From Actinomycetota bacterium (GTDB lineage Bacteria; Actinomycetota; Actinomycetes; S36-B12): DNA of 5,383 nucleotides. Below the pieces are notes generated by a model. The model worked only from the letters and a program-made list of their open reading frames with translations. It did no database searches and was not told the origin of the DNA. This document shows, in pieces, positions 1 through 5,383 of this stretch. The position numbers were made by a program, and so were the translations under genes. Location: contig WLHM01000104.1 in the NCBI GenBank assembly GCA_009702725.1, forward strand, positions 1 to 5,383. Direction: 5' to 3'. Within the stretch, counting starts at the first letter, position 1, and each line of letters begins with the position of its first letter.

Positions 1-698
1 GCGTCAAGTGACATCTGGACGAAGACTGCGGTCGATGCATTCGGCAGCAGGTGTCGAATCAACAATCGGGCTCGGCCCGCACCAAGCACGATTGCCGCGT
101 CTGCGTAACCCTGGCGACGGATCGATGCCGCCTGCCCGCGCGCCAACCGGGCGTACCACGGCCACCAAGTAAAGGCGATCGCCAATGCTGCGTTCACCGC
201 ACTCGCGCTGAGCATTGCCGCTAGGGCAACAGCTAGCAGTAGAGCCGGGAAGGCGAGGAAGACATCTGTTACGCGCATAAGAATCGCATCGAGCCAGCCG
301 CCGAAGAACCCGGCAGCAAGTCCGATGGACAAGCCGATCACCGCGGAGATAAGGAGCACACCGACGACAATCGCGATCGACACTCGGCCACCAAACAGGA
401 CTCTGGTGAAGATATCTCGGCCAACCGCGTCGGTACCAAACCAATGCGCAAAACTCGGTGCCTCAAGTACTGAATCAGGATGTATGACGGCGCCCGCATC
501 CGCTGGGTACGGGGTGATCCAAGGTGCTAGCAAGCTGGTGAGAATGACTACTGCGGCGAGCACCATCCCAATATTGAGCAGCGGAAACCGCCGAGCTACC
601 CGCCAACCGGGCCAAGCGGCAGGCCGGCGTCGGCGTGGTTCTCCCTGCAGATCTGGGGTGGGGGCCGGCATCATTTCGGAGTTCAGTTGGTCTTTCAT
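1..698 (-). CDS. dppC: DppC-type ABC transporter permease, 3' end cut off by the window edge
   Basis: This is the second membrane-spanning subunit of a peptide/nickel-type (Dpp/Opp) ABC importer; it forms the translocation pore with the DppB subunit encoded just upstream. The frame is open from ATG at 698 to base 1, giving 232 residues; the family usually has about 280-310, so roughly 50-70 are missing. Residues 22-37 are Arg-rich and cytosolic, followed by a first membrane segment at about 40-60. The OppC N-terminal hallmark FGTDAVGRDIFTRVLFGGR lies at 87-105, further membrane segments at about 108-131 and 146-178, RVTDVFLAFP at 142-151, and the EAA-type coupling loop that contacts the ATPase at about 198-220 (YADAAIVLGAGR...RHLLPN). 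The start overlaps the dppB stop as TAATG, with only a weak GGGTG-like ribosome site, so translation is probably coupled. ATG codons at residues 9-10 are less likely starts. Family assignment is firm; the transported substrate is unknown, so the symbol is family-level only. Confidence 0.93.
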   Translation of the reverse strand, partial: MKDQLNSEMMPAPTPDLQGEPRRRRPAAWPGWRVARRFPLLNIGMVLAAVVILTSLLAPWITPYPADAGAVIHPDSVLEAPSFAHWFGTDAVGRDIFTRVLFGGRVSIAIVVGVLLISAVIGLSIGLAAGFFGGWLDAILMRVTDVFLAFPALLLAVALAAMLSASAVNAALAIAFTWWPWYARLARGQAASIRRQGYADAAIVLGAGRARLLIRHLLPNASTAVFVQMSLD

Positions 699-700
699 TA
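696..700 (-). promoter_or_regulatory. TAATG stop/start overlap coupling dppB to dppC
   Basis: On the minus strand the dppB stop TAA (700-698) shares its last A with the dppC start ATG (698-696). No strong Shine-Dalgarno stands before this ATG; the best is GGGTG within the last dppB codons. This is the classic arrangement for translational coupling of two subunits needed in equal amounts. Confidence 0.75.
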
Positions 701-1708
701 GCGCACCCGCGGATCGATAACGGCCTGCACTAAGTCGACGACCAGATTAAGCACGACATAGATGAGAGCCACTACGAGGGTCACGCCCAAGATCGCCGGG
801 ACATCCAGGCTCTGGATTGACTTCACGGCATAGTTGCCAAGGCCCGGCCAATTAAAGATGGATTCAACAATGAAAGAGTTCGTTAGCGCATAGGCGAAGA
901 CAAGTGCGAGCAGCGCGATAATCGGATTGAGTGAGGGCCTTAGTGCGAACCGTGCGAATACCGAACGCTCCGGGAAGCCAAGTGCTCGAACCATTCGCAC
1001 ATGCTCCTCGCCGAGATTCTCCAATAGGGTCCCGCGCGTTACCATGGCAACCGCCCCGATCGGGTACGCCGCGATCGCGATAACCGGGAGGATCAAATGG
1101 GCAACTGTGCTTCGAAAGACCACCCAGTTGCCGGTGAGAAGTGCATCCACCACCGGCACCCCGATTACGGTGTAAAGCGGACTGGTCGCGTCAAGCCGGG
1201 TGTCGTACTCCCCCGCCACCGGCACCCAGCCAAGTCGGGAGAAGAAGATGATCTGCAGCAAAATCGCCAGCCAGAACACGGGCATCGACACCATAAGGAT
1301 TGAAATAACCTTCGCGACTAAATCACCAAGGCGCCCCCGCGAGTGGGCCGCCATCGCACCGAGTGGGATACCGATAATTGCTGCTAAAACTAAGGCGATT
1401 GTGACCAGAACGAGCGTAGTTGGGAACACTCGGAAAAGGTCTTCAACCACCGGCGCCTTGGTATGGAGCGAGATCCCCAAGTCACCGTGTGCGACACCAC
1501 TTAGGTACGTAACGAACTGCTCCCAAAGTGAACCGTCTAGTCCGAACCGTTCTCGTACGGCGGCAAGTTGCTCGGCGGTGGCCCGCGGTCCGGCGTACGC
1601 AACCGCTGGGTCACCGGGTATAAGCCGCGCGATTAGGAAGGTGAGAACTACTACTCCCACCACTACTCCGAGCGCCTGCACCACCCGAGAGGCGAGGTAT
1701 CTAGCCAA
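698..1708 (-). CDS. dppB: DppB-type ABC transporter permease
   Basis: First permease subunit of a peptide/nickel-type ABC importer in the cytoplasmic membrane, pairing with the DppC-type protein that follows. Its 336 residues are normal for the family. Membrane segments are visible at about 9-29, 97-120, 135-156, 199-222, 258-282 and 305-327. The DppB hallmarks RLIPGDPA (28-35) and GDLGISL (75-81) sit around the first periplasmic loop. The coupling loop lies at about 234-262 (EEHVRMVRALGFPERSVFAR...LRPSLNP), followed by ESIFNWPGLG (282-291) and the typical C-terminal DPRVR. The start is TTG at 1708, 11 bp after the stop of the binding-protein gene; ARYLASRVVQ immediately after it is the usual DppB beginning. 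The ribosome site is poor (GCGAG, four bases from TTG), so expression probably depends on coupling to the upstream gene. The substrate cannot be told from the permease; the symbol is family-level. Confidence 0.95.
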   Translation of the reverse strand: MARYLASRVVQALGVVVGVVVLTFLIARLIPGDPAVAYAGPRATAEQLAAVRERFGLDGSLWEQFVTYLSGVAHGDLGISLHTKAPVVEDLFRVFPTTLVLVTIALVLAAIIGIPLGAMAAHSRGRLGDLVAKVISILMVSMPVFWLAILLQIIFFSRLGWVPVAGEYDTRLDATSPLYTVIGVPVVDALLTGNWVVFRSTVAHLILPVIAIAAYPIGAVAMVTRGTLLENLGEEHVRMVRALGFPERSVFARFALRPSLNPIIALLALVFAYALTNSFIVESIFNWPGLGNYAVKSIQSLDVPAILGVTLVVALIYVVLNLVVDLVQAVIDPRVR

Positions 1709-1719
1709 AATACTCGCGT

Positions 1720-3372
1720 CTATTCGGTCGGTGTCAGGCCATGGACGAATACCACGCTTGCGTATGCCGGATTATTCACATAGCCGGTCATGGTGGAGGC
1801 AAAGGCCACTTGGGAATTGATCACGCCCAACACTGGGGAAACTGCTTGATCTGCGATCGTCTGCTGCAGCCCTAAATACTGCGTCTGCGCCAACTCGCGG
1901 TCGGTCGCTGTCACGGCCGGCAACCCGTCGATTACCGCGTCAACCGCAGGGTCATCCCAATAGGAGAGGTTGAAATACGGCGGTTCAGCTGAATGGTAAA
2001 GATTGATGAACCACGAGTACGGGTCCGCATAATCGGGGTACCAGTAAAAGAGGAAAATGTCTTGACGTTTAGCCGCATCTTTGCTCTTCCCGCGATCCCA
2101 TTGGGTTTCCCAGGCGAGGGCCTGTGACTCCAGGTTGATGCCGACCGCAGCTAAGTTCGCCTTCAGCACCTTCGCAATTGTTTCCTCTTCCGGGTCCCCG
2201 GCGGCATAGGTCATTGACAAGGTCAGCGGTTGGTCTGGGCTATAACCGGCTTCAGCTAGCAGCGCCGTGGCCCCTGCTACATCGGTTGTTTGTGATACCT
2301 CGCTGGTGTATCCAAGGAGGCCTTCAGGGATGACTCCGGTCGCTTTTGTCATGCTGCCCTGCAAGATCGTCACGATTGCGTCGTAGTCAATCGCCTTGGC
2401 GACCGCCTGCCGCAACTTGGGATCAGCTAGTGGACCAGATGCGGTATTTAGCATCGCCAAGAGATTTTGGAATGTCGACGACCGCTGGGTCACTATCCCC
2501 GGTTGCCCCTCGAGTGAAGTGAAGATCGTCGAGGAAATGTGCGGAATGAATGTGCCCTCACCACCTTGCAGGAGTTGAACGGCGGTTGTCAGCTCGGGAA
2601 CCACCTTGAAGACTATGGAGGTGTAGTGATCTCCCTCCCAGCCGCCCCAATAGGTTTCATTCGCCTTGAGGGTGAGCTCGTTCTCGGTGCCCTTTGCCCA
2701 CGAATCAATCACATAAGGACCGGTACCTGCCGCATTTCCCTCGGCAAACCACTCGGCTAGGTCACCCGGGCTGGCGTTGGTGTCGTAGATGTAGGCCCCA
2801 AAGGCCGAGGACGCGATGAGATCAAGTGCAGCCGCGTACTTCAGCTTGAACTCAAGTGTTGTCGCATCCTTCGCGGTGATCGTGTCGACCGGATCCCAGA
2901 TGTAAGCAGCGCCGCCCGCCAATTTGATTGTTCGGTCGAGGGCGGCTTTAGCAGCCTTGGCGTCTGCCGGGTTGCCGTTGGAGAACGTGACACCATCTCG
3001 CAACTTGAAAGTCCAGGTAAGACCGTCGGCTGAGGTTTCCCATGAGGTTGCCAACAATGGCTCGGTGCTACCGGTCTCTGCATTAGTACGCGTTAACTGC
3101 TCATAGATGTTGTTCATGGCGATCACCTCGTTTGAATAACTGGTCGCCGGATCCCACTCGGTCACCACGTCGAGGTTATTGAGGTAGGTGAAGGTCGCTG
3201 TGATCGCAGTAGCCGGCGCAGGTGCTGTAGTGGGCGCCCCACTGGCAGCCCCATCTGCGGCCGCGGTGGCTGGGGTGGCGGGAGTCGGTTGGCTCGTCGG
3301 CGCTGTTCCAGCGCAGGCACCAAGTAGTAGCGACAGCGCTAGCGCGGCACCAACACGGACAGTGACTCTCAT
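1720..3372 (-). CDS. ABC transporter substrate-binding lipoprotein, SBP_bac_5 (peptide/nickel) family
   Basis: Extracytoplasmic receptor that captures the substrate and delivers it to the DppB/DppC permease encoded next. The 550-residue protein starts with a lipoprotein signal peptide: MRVTVR, a hydrophobic stretch at 7-17, and lipobox LGAC with Cys20 as the acylated residue. Residues 21-58 form an Ala/Thr/Pro linker (30 of 38 residues), probably a flexible tether. The mature domain follows from about 60: WDPATSYSNEVIAMNNIYEQL (72-93, the usual N-lobe opening), the family signature region SWETSADGLTWTFKLRDG (110-127) followed by VTFSNG, GTGPYVI at 216-222, YWGGW at 241-245, and YWYPDYADPYSWF at 443-455, a region that commonly lines the pocket in these proteins. 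The length is typical. ATG at 3372 has a good AAGGAG site six bases upstream. Known ligands of the family include peptides, nickel, sugars and opines; the ligand here is unknown, though the hyuA/DUF917 neighbours suggest a small cyclic amide or related compound. Confidence 0.95.
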   Translation of the reverse strand: MRVTVRVGAALALSLLLGACAGTAPTSQPTPATPATAAADGAASGAPTTAPAPATAITATFTYLNNLDVVTEWDPATSYSNEVIAMNNIYEQLTRTNAETGSTEPLLATSWETSADGLTWTFKLRDGVTFSNGNPADAKAAKAALDRTIKLAGGAAYIWDPVDTITAKDATTLEFKLKYAAALDLIASSAFGAYIYDTNASPGDLAEWFAEGNAAGTGPYVIDSWAKGTENELTLKANETYWGGWEGDHYTSIVFKVVPELTTAVQLLQGGEGTFIPHISSTIFTSLEGQPGIVTQRSSTFQNLLAMLNTASGPLADPKLRQAVAKAIDYDAIVTILQGSMTKATGVIPEGLLGYTSEVSQTTDVAGATALLAEAGYSPDQPLTLSMTYAAGDPEEETIAKVLKANLAAVGINLESQALAWETQWDRGKSKDAAKRQDIFLFYWYPDYADPYSWFINLYHSAEPPYFNLSYWDDPAVDAVIDGLPAVTATDRELAQTQYLGLQQTIADQAVSPVLGVINSQVAFASTMTGYVNNPAYASVVFVHGLTPTE

Positions 3373-3410
3373 CAGGGGCTCCTTTTCGGCTTACTTACAC
3401 TCCACCGAAT
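3373..3410 (-). other. 38-bp spacer between hyuA and the binding-protein gene
   Basis: This is the longest non-coding stretch in the window. Apart from the Shine-Dalgarno it shows no stem-loop with a T-run, and no clear -35/-10 pair in the transcribed direction. Its shortness and lack of signals support read-through from hyuA into the transporter genes. Confidence 0.6.
3379..3384 (-). promoter_or_regulatory. Strong ribosome binding site of the substrate-binding protein gene
   Basis: The minus strand reads AAAAGGAG, then six bases (CCCCTG), then ATG at 3372. This is a much better Shine-Dalgarno than those before dppB and dppC. It fits the need for more binding protein than permease, and it supports the chosen start. 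Confidence 0.75.
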
Positions 3411-4973
3411 TCACACTCTACCGAGCGGGCCGACCGCTTTTACACTTAATCGCGCGACAGGTTCGGTCAGATAAGACAGCGGAATCTCGTCAATTTCGAC
3501 GATCTCTAGGTGTTCGGGATCTGCGCCGGCCAAAATTGCCCGCTCCTTGGCCTGCTCGCAGGCGGCGGCGATCGCAGCGTCACGGCCACCGGCCATAGAG
3601 ACCACTTCCTCCCAGCGACCACTTACCTGAGCGATAGCGGCCCCGATGGCATTGGCAACGTCGTAGTTCTCTGGACGAAGAACTTTGTCCACCCCCGGCA
3701 GGGTGTCTGGAATCAGCACGGATCCGCCGCCGACAACGATCAAGTTGATACCAGCCCGGCCAACTTTCATTCGGTCAACACCCTCGGCCACGGCAGCATC
3801 TGATTCATTGATGGCCCGGGTCAGCAGCTCCGCTAGCTCGGCCGGCGGCAGCACATCACCAATCTTCGCCCGTCCGGCGTGTACAGCTGCATCACTAAGC
3901 GTGGTGGTGGAGCCACCGAAGACGAGAGCCTCTTGCGGCAGTCGAAATCCGACGCTGTCCGGTCCGAGCGTGAGGGCACCATCGAGTTCCCGCACTCGGG
4001 TTCCGCCACCGAGGGGAATGGACAACACATCGGGCATCCGAAAGTTGGTGCTCACCCCGCCGATCTCAACTGCCACCGCTGATTCACGCGGAAACCCGTT
4101 GACGAGCATCCCGAAATCTGTTGACGTGCCACCTACGTCGGCGACCAATGCATCGGTTAGACCCGTTAGAAATGCCGCACCTCGAATGGAGTTGGCCGGG
4201 CCCGATCCGATGGTCAGGATTGGGAAACGCACGGCGTATTCAAGGGCCATCAACGTGCCATCATTTTGCGCAAAAAGTACTGAGGCGGTTATCCCGTGCT
4301 CCCCGAGTGCTTCGGTAAGTGCGGCTGCGACGGCGCGGGCCACCCCGGTTAGCGCCGCATTCAAAATGGTCGCATTCTCGCGCGGCAAAAGACCGAGGGA
4401 GCCGATCTCATGACTTAGTGAGATCGGAATATCTTCACCTAATACCTCACGAGCAATCGCTGCCGCAGCAATCTCGTGGGCACTAGAAATCGGCGAGAAA
4501 AACGCAGATATCGCGACGGCATCAACCTTGCCAGCAGCTGACTCAAAGAACTCGGTGGTTGCCGCGAAATCGAATGGCACAACCTCCCTTCCCGTGTATT
4601 CGAAGCCGCCACCTACGACCTGACTTATGCCGCCAACTGCCGCTACCAAATCCTCCGGCCACCCGTACATAGGTCGCACCGCAGTTGAGGATGGCGCACC
4701 TACTCGTAGCACCGCCACCCGTTGGAGTCGTTGACGCTCGAGCACCGCATTAGTCGCATGGGTGGTACCCAGCATCACATGTGAAAGTCGCGATACCTCG
4801 ATTGAGCCAGCGCTTGCTACCGCATCAATAGCATTTTTAATTCCCGTGGTGACATCCGCCGTCGTCGATTGTTTAGTCTTCGCAATGACCTTGTTATCTC
4901 GGTCAAGGACAACCGCGTCGGTGTTAGTCCCACCGACATCTATACCCAGGCGGAGATCAAATCCCGATGCCAT
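3411..4973 (-). CDS. hyuA: Short-form hydantoinase/oxoprolinase family protein (HyuA-like ATPase)
   Basis: Cytosolic ASKHA-fold protein of the hydantoinase A / 5-oxoprolinase family; characterised relatives use ATP to activate the carbonyl of a cyclic amide (hydantoin, 5-oxoproline) or a ketone for ring opening or carboxylation. Residues 1 to about 185 match the hydantoinase A N-terminal domain: phosphate-1 loop GIDVGGTNTD (10-19) and LGTTHATNAVLER (68-80). Residues about 187-450 match the hydantoinase A domain: SHEIGSLGLLPRENATILNA (187-206), GSGPANSIRGA (256-266), second phosphate loop DVGGTSTDFG (279-288), SIPLGGGTRV (318-327) and the adenosine-type motif VVGGGSVLIP (413-422). At 520 residues it lacks roughly the last 150-170 residues of the classical form of about 680. 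ATG at 4973 is preferred over the far upstream ATG at 5099 because it has a strong GGAGGAG site, starts the GIDVGGTNTD fold at residue 10, and overlaps DUF917 by only 17 bp. No HyuB partner is visible. The substrate is unknown. Confidence 0.92.
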   Translation of the reverse strand: MASGFDLRLGIDVGGTNTDAVVLDRDNKVIAKTKQSTTADVTTGIKNAIDAVASAGSIEVSRLSHVMLGTTHATNAVLERQRLQRVAVLRVGAPSSTAVRPMYGWPEDLVAAVGGISQVVGGGFEYTGREVVPFDFAATTEFFESAAGKVDAVAISAFFSPISSAHEIAAAAIAREVLGEDIPISLSHEIGSLGLLPRENATILNAALTGVARAVAAALTEALGEHGITASVLFAQNDGTLMALEYAVRFPILTIGSGPANSIRGAAFLTGLTDALVADVGGTSTDFGMLVNGFPRESAVAVEIGGVSTNFRMPDVLSIPLGGGTRVRELDGALTLGPDSVGFRLPQEALVFGGSTTTLSDAAVHAGRAKIGDVLPPAELAELLTRAINESDAAVAEGVDRMKVGRAGINLIVVGGGSVLIPDTLPGVDKVLRPENYDVANAIGAAIAQVSGRWEEVVSMAGGRDAAIAAACEQAKERAILAGADPEHLEIVEIDEIPLSYLTEPVARLSVKAVGPLGRV

Positions 4974-5383
4974 GGAGCTCCTCCACCGGGACGTAATCGA
5001 AGTCGTAACCGAAAGCCCGCGGCCCAGCAATGTGTAGGCCGCGCTCGCTTCGCCAAATCGGATTACAGGCAAAGGCGATGACGCAGACCCGCTGCCCATA
5101 GCGCACTAGTTCGGTTGCAATTGCATCTGCGGTTTGGCTGTCGACGACGGTGATTAGGTCGGGAACACTCGCCAGAACTCGACCATCTTCGGTCAAAACT
5201 AGGTTCTCGTTCTGGACCTCGATTCGCACGACTCGACCAGCATCGCGGCCGTATCCTTCAATGACCACGGATCCGCGCACGAAGCCACCGGCCGTTCGGC
5301 GCAGCACATCAACAACCTTGCCCTCGATGAGATTAACTCCATCAACCGCATCCAATAGCCCGGCAATTGGTTCGACGGCGTCA
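4957..5383 (-). CDS. DUF917 family protein (S-methyl-thiohydantoin desulfurase type), C-terminal part, 5' end cut off
   Basis: The frame is open from the right edge to TGA at 4957, giving 141 residues with no start in view. The TTG at 5355 is an internal Leu codon, because coding similarity continues upstream of it to the edge. The family is about 350-370 residues long, so roughly 220 are missing. The visible part is the C-terminal domain: LIEGKVVDVLRRTAGGFVRG, then VQNENLVLTEDGRVLASVPD with DLITVVDS, then LVRYGQRVCVIAF, and the strongly conserved ending GPRAFGYDFDYVPVEEL. Pfam long listed this as DUF917; I recall it being renamed after an S-methyl-thiohydantoin desulfurase. Members are often encoded beside short hydantoinase/oxoprolinase proteins, as here, where the 3' end overlaps hyuA by 17 bp. 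A cytosolic role in hydantoin-type ring metabolism is likely, but the exact reaction is not shown by this fragment. Confidence 0.9.
   Translation of the reverse strand, partial: DAVEPIAGLLDAVDGVNLIEGKVVDVLRRTAGGFVRGSVVIEGYGRDAGRVVRIEVQNENLVLTEDGRVLASVPDLITVVDSQTADAIATELVRYGQRVCVIAFACNPIWRSERGLHIAGPRAFGYDFDYVPVEELHGIGI
4978..4984 (-). promoter_or_regulatory. Ribosome binding site of hyuA inside the end of the DUF917 gene
   Basis: The minus strand reads GGAGGAG then CTCC then ATG at 4973. The purine run lies within the last codons of the DUF917 reading frame (Val-Glu-Glu-Leu-His). It is the best Shine-Dalgarno in the window. It decides the hyuA start and suggests that the two enzymes are made together. 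Confidence 0.75.

Noticed and set aside
4..444. Minus-strand ORF of 146 codons
   Set aside because: It lies in a different frame inside the DppC-type gene. Its product is rich in Arg, Cys and Pro and matches nothing recognisable, whereas the overlapping frame has clear permease motifs.
1200..1820. Plus-strand ORF of 206 codons spanning the dppB/binding-protein junction
   Set aside because: It is opposite two well-supported genes, has biased Arg/Thr/Ser composition, and shows no domain or credible ribosome site. I treat it as a shadow.
3395..3446. Three copies of ACACT (GTGTRA-like on the minus strand) near the end of hyuA and in the spacer, a possible operator
   Set aside because: The shared core is only five bases, the spacing is irregular (16 and 29 bp), and one copy is well inside hyuA. 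This is expected by chance.
3373..3450. Possible internal promoter for the binding-protein gene
   Set aside because: TAGAGT and TAAGTA resemble a -10 box loosely, but neither has a convincing -35 partner at 16-18 bp. Read-through from hyuA is simpler.
3685..4413. Plus-strand ORF of 242 codons opposite hyuA
   Set aside because: It is the antisense shadow of a G+C-rich coding sequence. The product is a Ser/Thr/Pro/Ala-rich low-complexity string with no family features, and hyuA on the other strand is intact.
4974..5099. Extended hyuA start at ATG 5099, adding 42 residues
   Set aside because: The extra residues come from another frame of the DUF917 gene and do not look like family sequence. 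ATG 4973 has the strong GGAGGAG site and puts the phosphate loop at the usual place near the N-terminus.
5353..5355. TTG at 5355 as the start of the DUF917-type gene
   Set aside because: A 132-residue product would be only the C-terminal domain. The frame stays open to the window edge, so this is an internal Leu codon of a truncated gene.

Overview
The window carries one co-oriented gene cluster, entirely on the minus strand, so it is transcribed from right to left. Both ends cut through genes. In transcription order it holds: (1) the C-terminal part of a DUF917 / S-methyl-thiohydantoin-desulfurase-type protein; (2) a short-form hydantoinase/oxoprolinase HyuA-like ATPase; (3) a lipoprotein substrate-binding protein of the peptide/nickel family (SBP_bac_5); (4) a DppB-type ABC permease; and (5) a DppC-type ABC permease that runs off the left edge. 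The DppC gene has no stop codon inside the window. It was found by translating the minus strand from the TAATG junction at position 698 to base 1.

The packing is tight. DUF917 and hyuA overlap by 17 bp, hyuA and the binding-protein gene are 38 bp apart, the binding protein and dppB are 11 bp apart, and dppB and dppC share one base (TAATG). I see no convincing internal promoter or terminator. The window is therefore best read as the middle of a single operon whose promoter and first gene(s) lie to the right. The two ATP-binding subunits (DppD/DppF type) would be expected to the left.

The genes fit an 'import and open the ring' unit. A Dpp-like ABC importer would bring in a small amide-containing compound. 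A cytosolic HyuA-like ATPase and its DUF917 neighbour would then act on a (thio)hydantoin-like or lactam-like ring. The substrate cannot be read from the sequence. No HyuB-type subunit is in the window.

Organism: G+C is moderately high (34 of the first 60 bases). There is a TTG start, and the binding protein has a lipobox followed by a long Ala/Thr/Pro linker. This suits an actinobacterial (Actinomycetota) genome of intermediate G+C, possibly an uncultured lineage, but Chloroflexota or others cannot be excluded. There are no RNA genes, mobile elements, CRISPR arrays or long repeats, and no non-coding stretch longer than 38 bp.
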